From the NCBI GenBank assembly GCA_028583685.1, contig JAMXIF010001194.1, forward strand, positions 4,000,065 to 4,064,064: 64,000 bases of DNA. Direction: 5' to 3'. Under the pieces are notes generated by a model. That model was given only the letters and a program-made list of their open reading frames with translations, ran no database searches and had not been told where the DNA came from. Positions 1 through 10,530 of the stretch are shown in pieces (positions within the stretch are counted from its first letter, which is position 1; every line of letters starts with the position of its first letter). The position numbers were made by a program, and so were the translations under genes. This stretch comes from Petaurus breviceps papuanus (taxonomy: Eukaryota; Chordata; Mammalia; Diprotodontia; Petauridae).

Positions 1-110
1 TTTTTATAAATGAGGAAACTAAATTTCAGAGCTTTGATGTGATTTACCTAAGATCACAGTCAATTAGCAGAAGTGGGTACTTAACTGAACATCTTCTTTC
101 TCTGGCTCCC
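1..110 (-). repeat. MIR fragment
   Basis: Reverse-complement MIR core: 'tgaggaaact' followed by the degenerate 'cctaagatcacag' motif. The copy is cut by the window edge. Confidence 0.6.
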
Positions 111-925
111 CTTGCCTTTTGGGGCTCTGAATTTAGGCTAAAGCCAAGCCAGGACTGGGTGGATCTTCCCCTCTTCCCCAACAGAACCCCAAGCTTCTTC
201 CCTTTGGGCTCTGCCAGAGTCCTTCAAACAGCTATCCCACAGGATCTTGTTTGGCTTCCCCAAGGATGTCCTGGGGCCCCACTTCCTTCCCAGCCTCTGC
301 TCTTTCTCTAGCTGGCTAAGGCTGCTGTTATGTAACATAAGGCAACATGGTGATGTGAGGAAGTACCCCTTTTTCAAGTTTTAATGTCAATAGTTTTTCT
401 GGATCACTAGCTATACTGGTATCCACTGACCGAGAAAACACATGTAGACAGAAAGCGATAGGGAATTCAGTAAGGCTTTACAATGATGGTGTATCTCATT
501 AATCCCAACAGAATCTACACACATATGAGAAAGTAACATACACTGTACACGTGTGTTTGAGAGGCGTTTATTCAGTCTATGAAAAGTAACTTTGCTGATT
601 TTTTTTTATGCGGGGTCATGCTTCCTACTTTTGTGGAAACAATGAAAATCAACATGACAATGTTGTATGTACCTGTGGATTCACGAGCGCCCTTGGCACA
701 ACTCTTGGGCCCTTGGGTGGGGAATGTGCAGAACTGGAGGCAGAAAACAGGTTTGAGTCAATGTGGCACAGTGGAGAGAGCACTAGCTCTGGAGTCCAAA
801 ATTGGGGTTCCCATCCTGTCTCTGATGTTTACGGACTGTTCACAGCAGGCAAATAAATTACTTACCTTCTCCTGGCGCCAGATTCCTCAGGTGTAGAATG
901 ATAGGGTTCGGCCAGGAGTTCTCTG
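111..925. other. Intergenic stretch, one degenerate MIR
   Basis: No gene is recognisable. A badly decayed MIR lies around 765-870 ('cacagtggagagagcactagc'). The overlapping short open frames show no protein-like signal or splice context. Confidence 0.5.
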
Positions 926-1105
926 AAGTCCAACTATGGATCTGTGGTAGTGTCTTGGCTCATCCATTTGCTAGTTATGTGACTGGAGGAAAGTTTCCTC
1001 CTCTGTAAAATGGGGGTGATAATCCTGGCACTACTTACCTCACAGGGTTATTGTGAGGAGAGAGCATTTTGTAAACCTTCAAGCACTATAGAAATGTGGG
1101 CTCTA
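926..1105 (+). repeat. MIR copy
   Basis: Contains the ordered MIR blocks 'tagttatgtgac', 'cctctgtaaaatggggg' and 'ctcacagggttattgtgagg'. Confidence 0.75.
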
Positions 1106-1755
1106 AGGGGAAAGGGCCCATGGGCATGGAACTTTGCATATGATGCCAGGAGATTTTTGCTATGTTGATCAGTTTTGCTGATTTTCTTTTTCCTCAAGAA
1201 TTCTTTGTTGGAGATAGCTCTCTGGGAAAGAGGAGGAGGAGGGATATGGGGGAGGGACAGGAGGAGAAATCTAGGCAACATAAAAACAAGAGGTCTCCAT
1301 AAAAATCTATTTTAAAATGTGGATTCTATTTCTTATGTTCACATTATGCCGACTTGGTCCTTCCCAGGGGATGGTTTAGAAAAAGCTCAGGGAACTGGTT
1401 TTGTTCCCGCCCCCTCAACTCTATCCACCATAAAGATGGAAGGAAAATTATTATCCTGGCTGTCAGCTGAGTGTAGGTATGTGGAAACCTGTAGGGATTA
1501 GGGCAGGGAAGCTCAGCTCTACATCGACCCCTGCTCCAGGCTTATAAAATGAAGCAGGGCCTTTGCGTGGTCATGCTCCCTTCTCTGCCTTGAAGCTCCT
1601 GTCCTCTGTTCCACAGGCCTGGAGGTTGCCCCATGGACCCAAGCCACCAGGAGGCAGAGACGGCTCCTGGACAGGTCACAATCACTGAATCCAAAACTCA
1701 CGTTGGGAGATTTTCCAGGCCCATGGAGACAATATTCTGGCCCAGGAGGCAGGAA
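1106..1755. other. Intergenic, nothing recognised
   Basis: I see no repeat, RNA or coding signal I can name. A purine-rich patch lies around 1225-1270. Confidence 0.4.
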
Positions 1756-1880
1756 ACCAGGAAACCTGAGTTTTTATTTTCTGCCCTTTTATGAATTCAT
1801 TGCACAACCTTAGTCAAATCACTAAAATTCCTTTGGCCTCAGTTTCCTCCTTTGCAAATTTTAGTCTGAGAAAAATGGCA
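1756..1880 (+). repeat. MIR fragment
   Basis: The central MIR block 'cctcagtttcctcc' is preceded by the 'gtcaaatcacta' motif. Confidence 0.6.
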
Positions 1881-2029
1881 ATCACTCCTGGCCCTTTCCC
1901 TAAGAGCACCCCCTCCCTCTAGGTCTTGTCACTCATCAGTGAAGGTGTGGGGGGCTTGAGACCAGCTCCCCTCCTCTGCTGGGGCTCAGAAAATGAATCT
2001 GTCTGGCTAATGAGAACTCCACATGTCCC

Positions 2030-2275
2030 ACTCCCAGAGAAAGAATAAGGGAGGGAGGATGTTGGCAGCTCCCCCAGCCTCCAGTACAGCCCGGCTCAGC
2101 CCATAATCATTTCCAGATTGGTGAGTGGGGTCAGGGCCCTGGGGGGCGCTGCCGTGTCAGCTTTATAAACGGCCCAGTCTTTCCAGATGGCGACTGGCTC
2201 CAGCCTGGCGAGCAGGTTGCCTGAGACAGACCAAAATAACAACAGGTGGAAGCCAGGCCCCACTGTGTCCCCACC
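2030..2275. promoter_or_regulatory. Repeat-free GC-rich block, possible enhancer
   Basis: About 245 bp of non-repetitive, GC-rich sequence between MIR copies, with a CAGGTG E-box near 2244. Calling it regulatory is inference from base composition and absence of repeats. I cannot test conservation here. Confidence 0.2.
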
Positions 2276-2289
2276 AGCACCACCTCTGC

Positions 2290-2395
2290 ATCACACACAT
2301 TTATATGCACTCACACACACACATTCACACACATGCACTCACACACTCTCACACACACACACTCACACACACACACTCACCCCTCTCTCTGGGAT
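2290..2395. repeat. (CA)n-rich microsatellite
   Basis: Imperfect CA/CACT repeats. The overlapping Thr/His-rich open frames are artefacts of this tract. Confidence 0.9.
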
Positions 2396-2404
2396 GTGAC
2401 TCAT

Positions 2405-2495
2405 TTTTCCCATTTCCAGAAAAGGAAACTGAGGATTACAGAGAGGAAGTGACCCGCTCAAGGTCACACAGAGGTCTGATATACCATGTTAAATT
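2405..2495 (-). repeat. MIR fragment
   Basis: Reverse MIR: 'aaaggaaactgagg' then 'caaggtcacacag'. Confidence 0.7.
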
Positions 2496-2499
2496 CACA

Positions 2500-3010
2500 T
2501 CAGCAGCTGCTTTTGTTCCTGGCAAATATGCCACACAAGCAAAATGCTAGCCAGTGGGCAAGTGTGCAACATGGTGGCTCAGTGCCCTTGCTCTACTCAG
2601 CTCTGCCTTCTCAGTCCATCCTGGGCCTTCCCCTCTAGAACCCTGATACCTCCCTTAGGAGAAGTGAGAATGTGCCCTGCCCTCTGTCATGCTGGCAGCT
2701 GACCCTGTGGCCTTCATTACTCTTACTCATGCCTGGTTTGCAACATGCTTTGGGTGAAAGCAATGGTACTTTAGTGCCAACTCATGGAAGAAACTTCCTC
2801 TCCACACCAGGGAGCTGTCCTTTCTGTCACCTAGATTTGCCCTACTAAGCAGCCAAAATTCATCCCTTCAAAGGGCACTAACTTTTGTGCTAGAGATTCT
2901 CCCAGAGACACAGACATACTTACACAGGTACTCACATAGACATACCTTTACGTACAGACACAGGTAGACACACTTAAAAGATCCCCAGAAACCCAGAGAG
3001 ACACATACCC
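2500..3010. other. Intergenic, low-complexity end
   Basis: Nothing recognisable up to about 2880. From 2900 to 3010 it is interrupted 'acacagacatac'-type low-complexity DNA. Confidence 0.4.
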
Positions 3011-3160
3011 AGACACCCTGATTTGAGTTCAAATCCCGGCTTAGACATTGTGTAATTCTGGACAAGACACTTCATCTCTGTTCCACAGTTTCCTCATCTG
3101 TAAATGAGAGGGTTAGATTAAATGACCTCATAGTTTCTTTCAAGCTCTAAATCTCTGATC
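3011..3160 (+). repeat. MIR3 copy
   Basis: Shows 'ttcaaatcccggc', 'tttcctcatctgtaaatgag', and the MIR3 tail 'tagattaaatgacctc ... agctctaaatctctga'. Confidence 0.8.
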
Positions 3161-3224
3161 TTTTGCACCAGCTCTCATTCCCACACTCACAGAGACTGTT
3201 CTGAGAGACATTTGAGAAAGGACA

Positions 3225-3660
3225 CTGGTACATTGGAGATGGTTAACAATACAGAGGAATGGTGAAGGGCGTTGGGATGAAGCCATGAAGACAGGCTAAA
3301 GAAACTGGGGGTGTTTAGCTTGGGAACAAGAAGGCTCAGGAAGGGCATGGCAGTTGCCTTTAAATATCTGAAAAGTTGTCATGTGGAAGAGAGATTAGAA
3401 TGGTTTTGTAGGGTTCCAAAAGGCAAATCCTAGGAACAGTGGGTAGAAGTGAAGGGAAAGATTCAGGATTGATGTAAGGAAAAATCTCTGAACAATTGGA
3501 GCCAATCCCAAGTGGAACAGACTGCCCCTGGAGGTGGTGAGCTCCCTGTCACTAGTGGTGGTGGGTTCCCCATCCTTGAAAGTCTCCAAGCAGAGGTTGG
3601 TGGACATGAGGCAGGGGAGTTGTAGAGGGATTTTTTTGGGGGGGAAGGGAACGGGGGCCC
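3225..3660 (+). repeat. L3/CR1 LINE 3' part
   Basis: Matches the ordered CR1/L3 phrases I know: 'tttagcttgggaacaagaaggctcagg', 'tatctgaaaagttgtcatgtgg', 'gatgtaaggaaaaat', 'tggaggtggtgagctccc' and 'gtctccaagcagaggttgg'. It is a decayed non-LTR fragment with no open frame. Confidence 0.85.
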
Positions 3661-3694
3661 ACCAAATAGCCACTGAGGTCTCTTTCAAGATTCT

Positions 3695-4130
3695 GTGACA
3701 TAAAAATATACAAGCATATCCCAGAAGACATACATACAGACTTAGACATACACTCTCACAGATACCCAGAATCATCCATCCAGAGACATTCTGATACACA
3801 TTCACACATGGACTAAAACCCAGATGGCCTAACACAGTTCTGCTTCCTATTAGTAAAGTTCTCAGTGAGCCCTCCCCTCCTCTCACACACAAATACACAT
3901 ACATGTACCCCTTCCACACACACCCCTCACATACAAAAACACACACATATATATCCCCCCACACACATACAGCCACCCCACATACATACATGTCCTCTCT
4001 CTCTCATGCACACACCCCACCTCCCACACAGATATACTCAAATAGATATTCACAGAGGGACACAGATGCTTACAGACCCCCAAGGACACATTCAGAGCCA
4101 CATGGTTATATACAGCCACTCATACAGAAA
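3695..4130. repeat. Interrupted CA/CATA-rich low-complexity tract
   Basis: Dense 'acacac', 'acatac' and 'cacaca' words. The open frames of 78-101 codons on both strands here are Cys/Val- or Thr/His-rich artefacts. Confidence 0.85.
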
Positions 4131-4635
4131 CAGAGATGTTGGGGGATGGGTCTGTGTTGATTTTCCATAGTTTTTAACTATTCAGGTAATCCCTCAATCT
4201 GGAACTTGGATAAAGGGTAACTAAAACCTTGATGAAAGATGAAAGAAACAACAGGAACAGACTGTTATTTCAACAACCTTTATAGCCCTGCCCCCCCCCC
4301 ATAACCTTCTATGGGGGGAGTGACTCTGGAAGGTGTCTGTACCTTATCCCCTACCCCTTGCCCCACAAGGCCCAGATGACTCCCATTCCAGGAGTTTGGA
4401 AGGTGGCTGGATGAAGCAAACAGCTAAGGTCAGTCTTCAGGAAGGACAGAGGCTACTGGTGGTGGGATTTATCTCACCTCCATCCTCCCATTGGCGCCCT
4501 CCCCCCTTCCCAAAGCAGGAAAACAGCTGGTTCCTGGTTATCATGCCCATCCAAGGCTGGGACCTTTTTTTTTTTCCAGGTAACTGTCATAGAGAGAAGG
4601 ATTGAGTGCTGTAGAGACCATCTAAACCTTAGAGA
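4131..4635. other. Intergenic, nothing recognised
   Basis: Contains a C run at about 4290-4301 and a T run at 4564-4575, but no nameable repeat or gene. Confidence 0.4.
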
Positions 4636-4639
4636 ACAT

Positions 4640-4770
4640 TTAGGTTCACAGACCCTCATTTTCCTGATGGGGAAACTGAGAAACAGAGAAAGGAAATCAT
4701 TTATCCAAGGTTAAAGAGTGACTCAGTGGCAGAGCCTGGCCCGAGACTCAGGTCTCCTGTCAGAATTATC
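4640..4770 (-). repeat. MIR fragment
   Basis: Reverse MIR core 'atggggaaactgag ... tccaaggttaaagag ... cagtggcagagcc'. Confidence 0.75.
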
Positions 4771-5194
4771 TGTTTCCTGTTAGTGCAGTTCTCAGTGCCT
4801 GTTTCCCCACCCCCTTCCCCCTTTCCCCCCTTCCACCCACTGTCCTAGGATATCCTGTCCTCGGATATCAACAGGAGTATTGAGTGCATTCAGGTGGGCA
4901 GGGCTCTGGCCCTTTCTAATGATCAACTCCATTGCTGTGGGTCATTGAGGGAGAGAGGAGAATGGAGAGGGGGAGACTAAGAGACCTGAAGAAGGAAAGC
5001 ACGGAGCTGCCAGGGCCCTTAGAACAGAGGCTGTGAGACGTGGAAAGGATTTGAGATTATAATCCCCCTTCATTTTATAGAGGGAGAAACACATCGGTAA
5101 ACGAAGGGTAGCCTCTGAAGACCTCTCCGGCTCTGAATTCTGTGATCGATTTATGAGCTCCCATTTTCTATAGGATTTAGGTTTAAAATACACT

Positions 5195-5375
5195 GCATTG
5201 CCATTATCACCTCACTTGAGCCTCATGATGGGGGAAGATGGGAAAGATGGGGGAAGTAGTTCCATCCCCATTTTATAGAAGAAACAGAGGCTTAGTAAGA
5301 TGAAGTGACTTTTCCCAAATGACACAGGTGTTAAGTAGCAGAAGTCCGGATTGGGTCCGCAGATGGGATGCTCTT
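5195..5375 (-). repeat. MIR copy
   Basis: Reverse MIR: 'catccccattttatagaagaa', 'gaggcttagtaag', 'gttaagtagcagaag'. Confidence 0.7.
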
Positions 5376-5577
5376 TCTACTGTAGCCCTGAGGATGACTG
5401 AACCTGGAGAATCTCCAGAGCCCTTCCCTTCCCCATGCGGCCTCAGTCTCCGGTGTGGGGTCTCAGGTAGGTGTAGGCACAGGTCCAGAGGCTGCCCCAA
5501 TATTGTCCCTAGCAGCAGGGGCTCCCTTTGCCGGGTGACAGGCAGCCCAGAAGCCCTAGCACCTATACGGTGTTGAT

Positions 5578-5712
5578 TGACAAGGGAGGATAGGAGAGAT
5601 GAAGAAGAAGAGGAGGGGAAGGAAAAAGGATGGAGGAGAGAATGGAGGGGAGGGGAGAGAAGGGAATGAAAGAGAGGAAAGGAGAGGGGAGGGAATGGAG
5701 GAGTGGGGATGA
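5578..5712. repeat. Purine-rich (GGA)n tract
   Basis: About 135 bp of G/A on the plus strand directly upstream of the CpG island. Such tracts commonly flank GC-rich promoters. Confidence 0.85.
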
Positions 5713-6190
5713 AGGGGCGGGTGCGACGCGCGGGTAGCCTTGTTTGGACTAGGAAACGAGCGTGTGTGTGCTGGCGGGGGGGGGGTGCCTCGTGTCAGCT
5801 CCCCCTCTCCTCCACACCCCTTTCCTCCCTCCTGTCCTGTCCTCTCCTCTCCCCAGCCCTCCCTTCCCCCGGCCCAGCCCGGCGGGCACTGACCCGACTT
5901 CGCGACTGTGCCGCGCTCCAGATGTGCGCCGGCTCCAGCCAGGCTGAGGCGGGTCGCGCGCTGGGGTCCTGGGCCGGCGGCCACCCCTGGTTGAGGGGGT
6001 GGGGGGCGGGAGCGGGAGGAGTAACACACTGTGATTTACTCGGGCCGGGGACAGAGAGCCTTTATCAAAAGCGTGTGCGCCAGGCCTTGGGGGAGACGGG
6101 GTGGGGGTGGAGGTGGGGGTGGGGGCTGCCAGTTTCCTGCCTCCGGGTGCCGGGGGTGGCTGCTTTTGTCTACGTTCTCGGAATTCCGAG
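5713..6190. promoter_or_regulatory. CpG island
   Basis: By eye there are about three dozen CpG dinucleotides in roughly 480 bp of very GC-rich DNA, far above the rest of this CpG-poor window. GC boxes are visible (GGGGCGGG near 5714 and near 6004). No known coding exon overlaps it; the 153-254-codon open frames on both strands are expected where stop codons are rare. I infer a promoter or enhancer, perhaps for a noncoding RNA. Human has the lncRNA TRERNA1 in this SNAI1-UBE2V1 interval, but homology cannot be shown from sequence alone. Confidence 0.7.
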
Positions 6191-6310
6191 CTGGAAGGCC
6201 TCTTCTCCAATCCTTGTTTTTAGTGAGGAGGAAACTGAGGCTCAGAGAGGGGAAGGAACTTGTCCAAGGTTACATACCCAGGCAGTAACAGCTTTGCTCC
6301 CAGAGCCTGT
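6191..6310 (-). repeat. MIR fragment abutting the CpG island
   Basis: Reverse MIR: 'gaggaaactgaggctcagag' and 'cttgtccaaggttacat'. Confidence 0.75.
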
Positions 6311-6449
6311 CCTTAAAAGGTGTGATGGCCAGAATAGTGGCAAAAGGAGCCCCGGCCGGGCGTCTTCTTGCGTCACATCTTCCTGCGCAGTTCACATTTC
6401 TACAGCTCTTTTAGTTTTCAAAGGAAAGGGGCCTGTGTGTAGGGAAGGC

Positions 6450-6722
6450 CGGAGAGGAGGGCAATGACCGTTTGTATAGCTGCCCACTATGGGCCAGGTA
6501 CTATGCTAAAAACTTTTAACAAATAAACTCATCTGAACCTCACAATAACCTTTTGAGGTAGGTGCAATTATTGTCCCTATTTTACAATTGAGAAATCTGA
6601 AGCAAACAGGTTAAGTGACTGGCCCGGGATCACACATTAATAGTCTGAGATAGCATTTGAACTCAGGTCTTTTTGAGTTCAGGCCCAGCATCCTTCTATC
6701 CACTGTGCCATCGGCTGCAATA
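6450..6722 (-). repeat. Near full-length MIR
   Basis: The whole reverse MIR is readable: 'gggccaggtactatgc', 'aacctcacaataacc', 'cctattttacaattgag', 'gttaagtgactggccc', and a 5' end 'cttctatccactgtgcc'. Confidence 0.85.
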
Positions 6723-6734
6723 AGCAATGCAAAC

Positions 6735-6835
6735 ATTAGTTCCATCTTCCAGAGGAGGAAATGGAGGCATACATAGAGCAGTGAATGGGCTTGTTCAAGG
6801 TCTCCCAGGTTGCCTGTAATAACTAGTACTAGATA
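6735..6835 (-). repeat. MIR fragment
   Basis: Reverse MIR core 'agaggaggaaatggaggc ... ttgttcaaggtctcc'. Confidence 0.6.
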
Positions 6836-6859
6836 TTGAAGAGTGAACGGTGTGTATAG

Positions 6860-7010
6860 TATGCCCTGGTCTAACACAAATTCACTGAGTGGCTTTGAGC
6901 AAGTAATGACCCTTCTTTGAGCCCCTTCTTTATCAGTAAAATGAGAGTTAGATAAAGTGGCTTCTGAAGTTTTTTCCAGCCCTGACACTCTATGGTCTGA
7001 GGTACTTCCC
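6860..7010 (+). repeat. MIR3 copy
   Basis: 'gagcaagtaatgaccc', 'atcagtaaaatgagag' and the tail 'tagataaagtggcttctg ... ccagccctgac'. Confidence 0.7.
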
Positions 7011-7080
7011 AGCCTTAAGTTCTTATGGTTAGCATTTGGATGGTCTGAGTCCAGTCAGGAAGGGAATTTTTACTTGTTCT

Positions 7081-7312
7081 TGACCTAGAAACTGTTAAAC
7101 TCTTTAACACCCCTTACCCAGAAAGAAGGCACAATCTAGGGCCAGATTACAGACTAATGTGATTAGAGCTTTGGCAAGTATTCAAGGATGAATTAGGTCC
7201 TGGCCCTCTCTATGGATCATAGCCACATCTGTGGGACCTTGGGTGTGTTACTTTTTTTTTTTTTTTCTGAGCTTTGCTTTGTTCTCATGGCTATTATACA
7301 TGAGATCAGTCT
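7081..7312. repeat. Local duplication, pair 1 copy A
   Basis: Near-identical to 8513-8756: 'gttaaactctttaacacccc', 'cccagaaagaaggcacaat' and 'gaattaggtcctggccctct' occur in the same order in both. It matches no repeat family I know. Confidence 0.85.
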
Positions 7313-7484
7313 GGGGACTGGTTCTGGGTAAGGGGTCTGTTGGCACAGACTTGGGGGGGTCCTCTTTATCCCTGAGGGTGCATAGCAATTTCTGAGGCTG
7401 GAGAACCTTTGGAACTGCCCCAATCAGTTATTTTATTTTTTCCAAATTAGGCTTTCCTGACTTGTTTCAGTCTCTAGAGAGAAA

Positions 7485-7690
7485 GGGAATCCGGCCTGAG
7501 ACAATTGGAGTGCACTTCAGCATAGAGAATTGAGCACAGACTGTAGAATGTCAAAATTGGAAAGATTCTAGATTGTAGAATGTAAAATGCTGAGCTCAGA
7601 GGAACCTTGGAACATAGGCTATCAGATCTGGGAGGAAGGTTAGAGGACAGAATGTTAGGGCTGGGAGTGACCTTACAGCAGAAAACTGTC
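7485..7690 (-). repeat. MIR3-like repeat with expanded tail array
   Basis: Several imperfect units of about 30-45 bp built on 'agaatgt...ctggga...gaccttaga', which is the reversed MIR3 3' tail repeated in tandem. Confidence 0.6.
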
Positions 7691-7739
7691 TCCTTCCTCT
7701 CCAATGTGATCTCTCCACAGCTGTCAAATACCTGTAGTA

Positions 7740-7869
7740 TTTTTATAGCATAGATATGACTACATCACTTCACTGTTCAGTAAATTCTAGTACAAACTCC
7801 TGGGTTTGACATTTAAATCCCTTTTTCAACCTGGCTCCAGGCTTATTGTACATTCCCAGGTTTATTGTA

Positions 7870-7900
<31 letters not shown>

Positions 7901-8500
7901 TTGCTTTTCGGAGGGGGGGAAAGGAGGACAATTGGGGTTAAGTGACTTGCCCAAGGTCACACGGCTAGTTTTTTTTTTTTTGTGTTTGTGTTGTGTCTGA
8001 GTTCAGATTTGAACTCAGGGCCTCCTGACTCCAGGGCCTGTGCTCTATTCACTGTGCCACCTAGCCACCCCCCCTTTTTTAAAAATTGTACATTATTCTA
8101 CTCACACACTCCATGGTTCATTCAAGTTGCCCATCTTGCTGTTCTTCACATACATTGTTCAATATCCTCTCTCCATCCTGTTGCACTAATACTCGTGTTT
8201 GGAATGCACTCAATCTCACTCTCACCTCTTAGGATCCCCTCTTTCCTTCAAAGCTCATCTCAAATACCACCTTCCACACAAAGCCTTTTCTGATTATCCT
8301 CCCCACCTCCCACCTCAAGCTGGTAGTACTTATCCATCAGAAATTACCTTGAATTTATTTTGTACATATGTACGTGTTGTCTCTACTGATAAAATATAAT
8401 CTACTTGAGGGCAGAGATTGTTTCAGTTTTGTCTGTATCCTCAGCATCTATTACAATGCCTGATTTATTAATACCTGTTGACTGATTATAGAATGACAGA
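7740..8500 (+). repeat. L2 LINE 3' end, split by a SINE
   Basis: L2 blocks: 'caacctggctccaggc', 'cctcttaggatcccctctttcct', 'acttgagggcagagattg', 'atcctcagcatctattacaatgcc', then the 3' end near 8490. A SINE interrupts it at about 7877-8074. Confidence 0.8.
7877..8074 (-). mobile_element. tRNA-derived marsupial SINE with (ATT)n tail
   Basis: Reverse copy of the SINE ending 'tattcactgtgccacctag'. Flanking target duplication ATTGTA(T/C)ATTATT lies at about 7864-7876 and 8085-8097. The tail side carries an (ATT)n microsatellite grown from the A tail. It sits inside the L2. Confidence 0.9.
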
Positions 8501-8512
8501 TTATATTGTTCC

Positions 8513-8756
8513 TGACCTAGAAAATGTTAAACTCTTTAACACCCCTTACCCAGAAAGAAGGCACAATGTAGGGCCCAATTACAGACAAATGTGATGAGGA
8601 CTTTGGCGAGTATTCAGGTTGAATTAGGTCCTGGCCCTCTCTGTGGATCATAGCCACATCTGTGGGACCTTGGATGTGTTACTTTTTTCTGGGCCTCATT
8701 TTCCCTATTGTCACTTTTTCCTCATGGGCATTATCCATGCTATCAGTCTAAGCCTG
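8513..8756. repeat. Local duplication, pair 1 copy B
   Basis: Second copy of 7081-7312, displaced by about 1.43 kb in the same orientation. Similarity fades at a MIR3 starting near 8765. Confidence 0.85.
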
Positions 8757-8764
8757 GTCAAGTG

Positions 8765-8890
8765 GTTAAACATAGAATGTTGGAGCTGGAAGGAAACATA
8801 GAAATCATTTTATATGCCTTATTTTGCAGAGAGAGAGAGAAACTGAGGTCCAGTTTCTTCCCTAGTTTCAGGGGGGGTTCAGCTCTCCAA
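8765..8890 (-). repeat. MIR3 fragment
   Basis: Reverse MIR3: 'agaatgttggagctggaagg', 'agaaactgaggtccag'. Confidence 0.75.
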
Positions 8891-9330
8891 CATTCTGAGA
8901 ACTAGCCCAGGTAGAAGAATTATACTCTAGCCAGAGGCCTAAGAAGTTATGTTTTTGTTCTTGTCAGTGTGTAAATTTGTGTATTAGTGTATATACTTTA
9001 CATGCACTAGGGTATATATTTATACATAAATACACATATATACATATACACACTATATATATCAAAGTATGATACTTTATATCAAAGTGTGAGTGAATTA
9101 ATTTGGGGCCATGTGAATTTGGGAGTGGGCATGTTTGTATTAACCTGTTAGTGAGGGTAAGTAAATTGAGTCTGTATTTGTGTTTTAACCTAAGGCACCT
9201 ACCCTCATGCTGTTGAGAAGTCTAAATGATAGAATCATAGAATTTAGAGCAGGAAAGGACCTTAGAAATCATGAAAAGCTCAGAAGTTCTGCCTCTAGCC
9301 AAAAGTGGAGACTCCCATCCCAAATATGGA
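8885..9330. repeat. Local duplication, pair 2 copy A
   Basis: Matches 9845-10215 in the same orientation: 'tatatcaaagtgtga', 'gttagtgagggtaag', 'ttttaacctaa', 'cttagaaatcatgaaaa'. Copy A also holds a TA/CA-rich microsatellite at 8990-9065. Confidence 0.8.
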
Positions 9331-9844
9331 CAAAGGATAAATGTGATCAAGCGCAAACCTGTAGCTTGATGTTAAGGAAGAAATTTGAGTGTTAGACCTA
9401 CAGCTAAATAGTGAAGATTTGTGTAGGAGAAACTTCACTGTAGAATTAGCAGTGGTTTGTCAATTCAATTCAATGCATATGAATTAAATGCCACTGTGTG
9501 CCAGGAATTGTGCTCATCCATGGTCAGCCTACTCATAGCCACAGGGCTACTGGTCCTCCATTACCTAGGCCTTTCTAGACCAGGCCTTTACCTACTCTCA
9601 GCCTCCACAGAAAAACAGAACTCTGTGGATTGGGAAGAAATGAACACTGGGAAGGATTTGCCCCTTTAATAGATCCTATAAATCAAAGGCCAAGTTTATA
9701 CACTAATTGCAGTTAATGGGAACCATTTGTTTAAGTAACATGGCTGGGATGGGGGAAAAGGAAGGAGGAAGAAATGGGGCCTTATTATACTAAAGGTCCC
9801 TGGGAAAGATACCCTAGGAGAAAGGGTCTTCAGCCCCAAGGTAT

Positions 9845-10215
9845 TCCAAGAACTAAGACTGGGAGAAGAATTGTATTCCAGTTGGAGGCCCAGGAAGTTA
9901 TCATGACTTTGTACTGTCAATGTACTTTTTGGTGTTAGTGTACTGGGGAGGTGGGCATGTGCTTTATATCAAAGTGTGAATGAATGAATTTGAATGTGCA
10001 AGAATTTGTGAATGGGCATGTCTGTATGAATGTGTTAGTGAGGGTAAGCAAACTGTCTGTGTTTGTATTTTAACCTAAAGCACGCACTATCCTCAACTTG
10101 TTGAAAACAGTTCAGATAATAGGATCGTAGGATTTAGACTAGGAAAGGGCCTTAGAAATCATGAAAAACTCAAAAGTTCTGCTTTAAGCTGAAAGTTGAG
10201 ACTCCCAAATCCCTC
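9845..10215. repeat. Local duplication, pair 2 copy B
   Basis: Second copy of 8885-9330, about 0.9 kb downstream, with moderate divergence and without the TA/CA expansion. Confidence 0.8.
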
Positions 10216-10269
10216 TCCTCATCCCCTCCCCCCAACTCTCCTCTCCTGCTTCCTGGCTAGAGGAAAGGG

Positions 10270-10530
10270 AGGAAAACCCAGTCCCCACCAGGGCCTAGAA
10301 TCCCTTGGCTGAATCCAAAGGTATCCCTTGTTCTGGAAGTCAAAAGCCCCTTAAAGAAGATCTTCCTAACAGAGTGGTCAGAGAGTGGTGTAGGATGCCT
10401 TGGGAGGTATAGGGCCCCCCTGTCATTACAGAGGTTTCCAAGCAGAGGACAGATGACCATTTGTCAGAGCTGTTGCAGAGCTCAGTTCCTCTTCAGGTAG
10501 ACTGAACTCGATGTCCCCTGACATTTGAAA
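10270..10530 (+). repeat. L3/CR1 fragment
   Basis: Degraded L3: 'atcttcctaacagagtggtc', 'aggtttccaagcagagg' and 'gatgaccatttgtcagagct'. Confidence 0.7.

Noticed and set aside
2125-4170. His/Thr- and Cys/Val-rich open frames up to 198 codons
   Set aside because: They are produced by CA-rich simple repeats and an L3 fragment.
5703-6467. Open frames of up to 254 codons on both strands
   Set aside because: They lie in very GC-rich DNA where stops are rare, occur on both strands at once, and run into MIR sequence. No recognisable protein.
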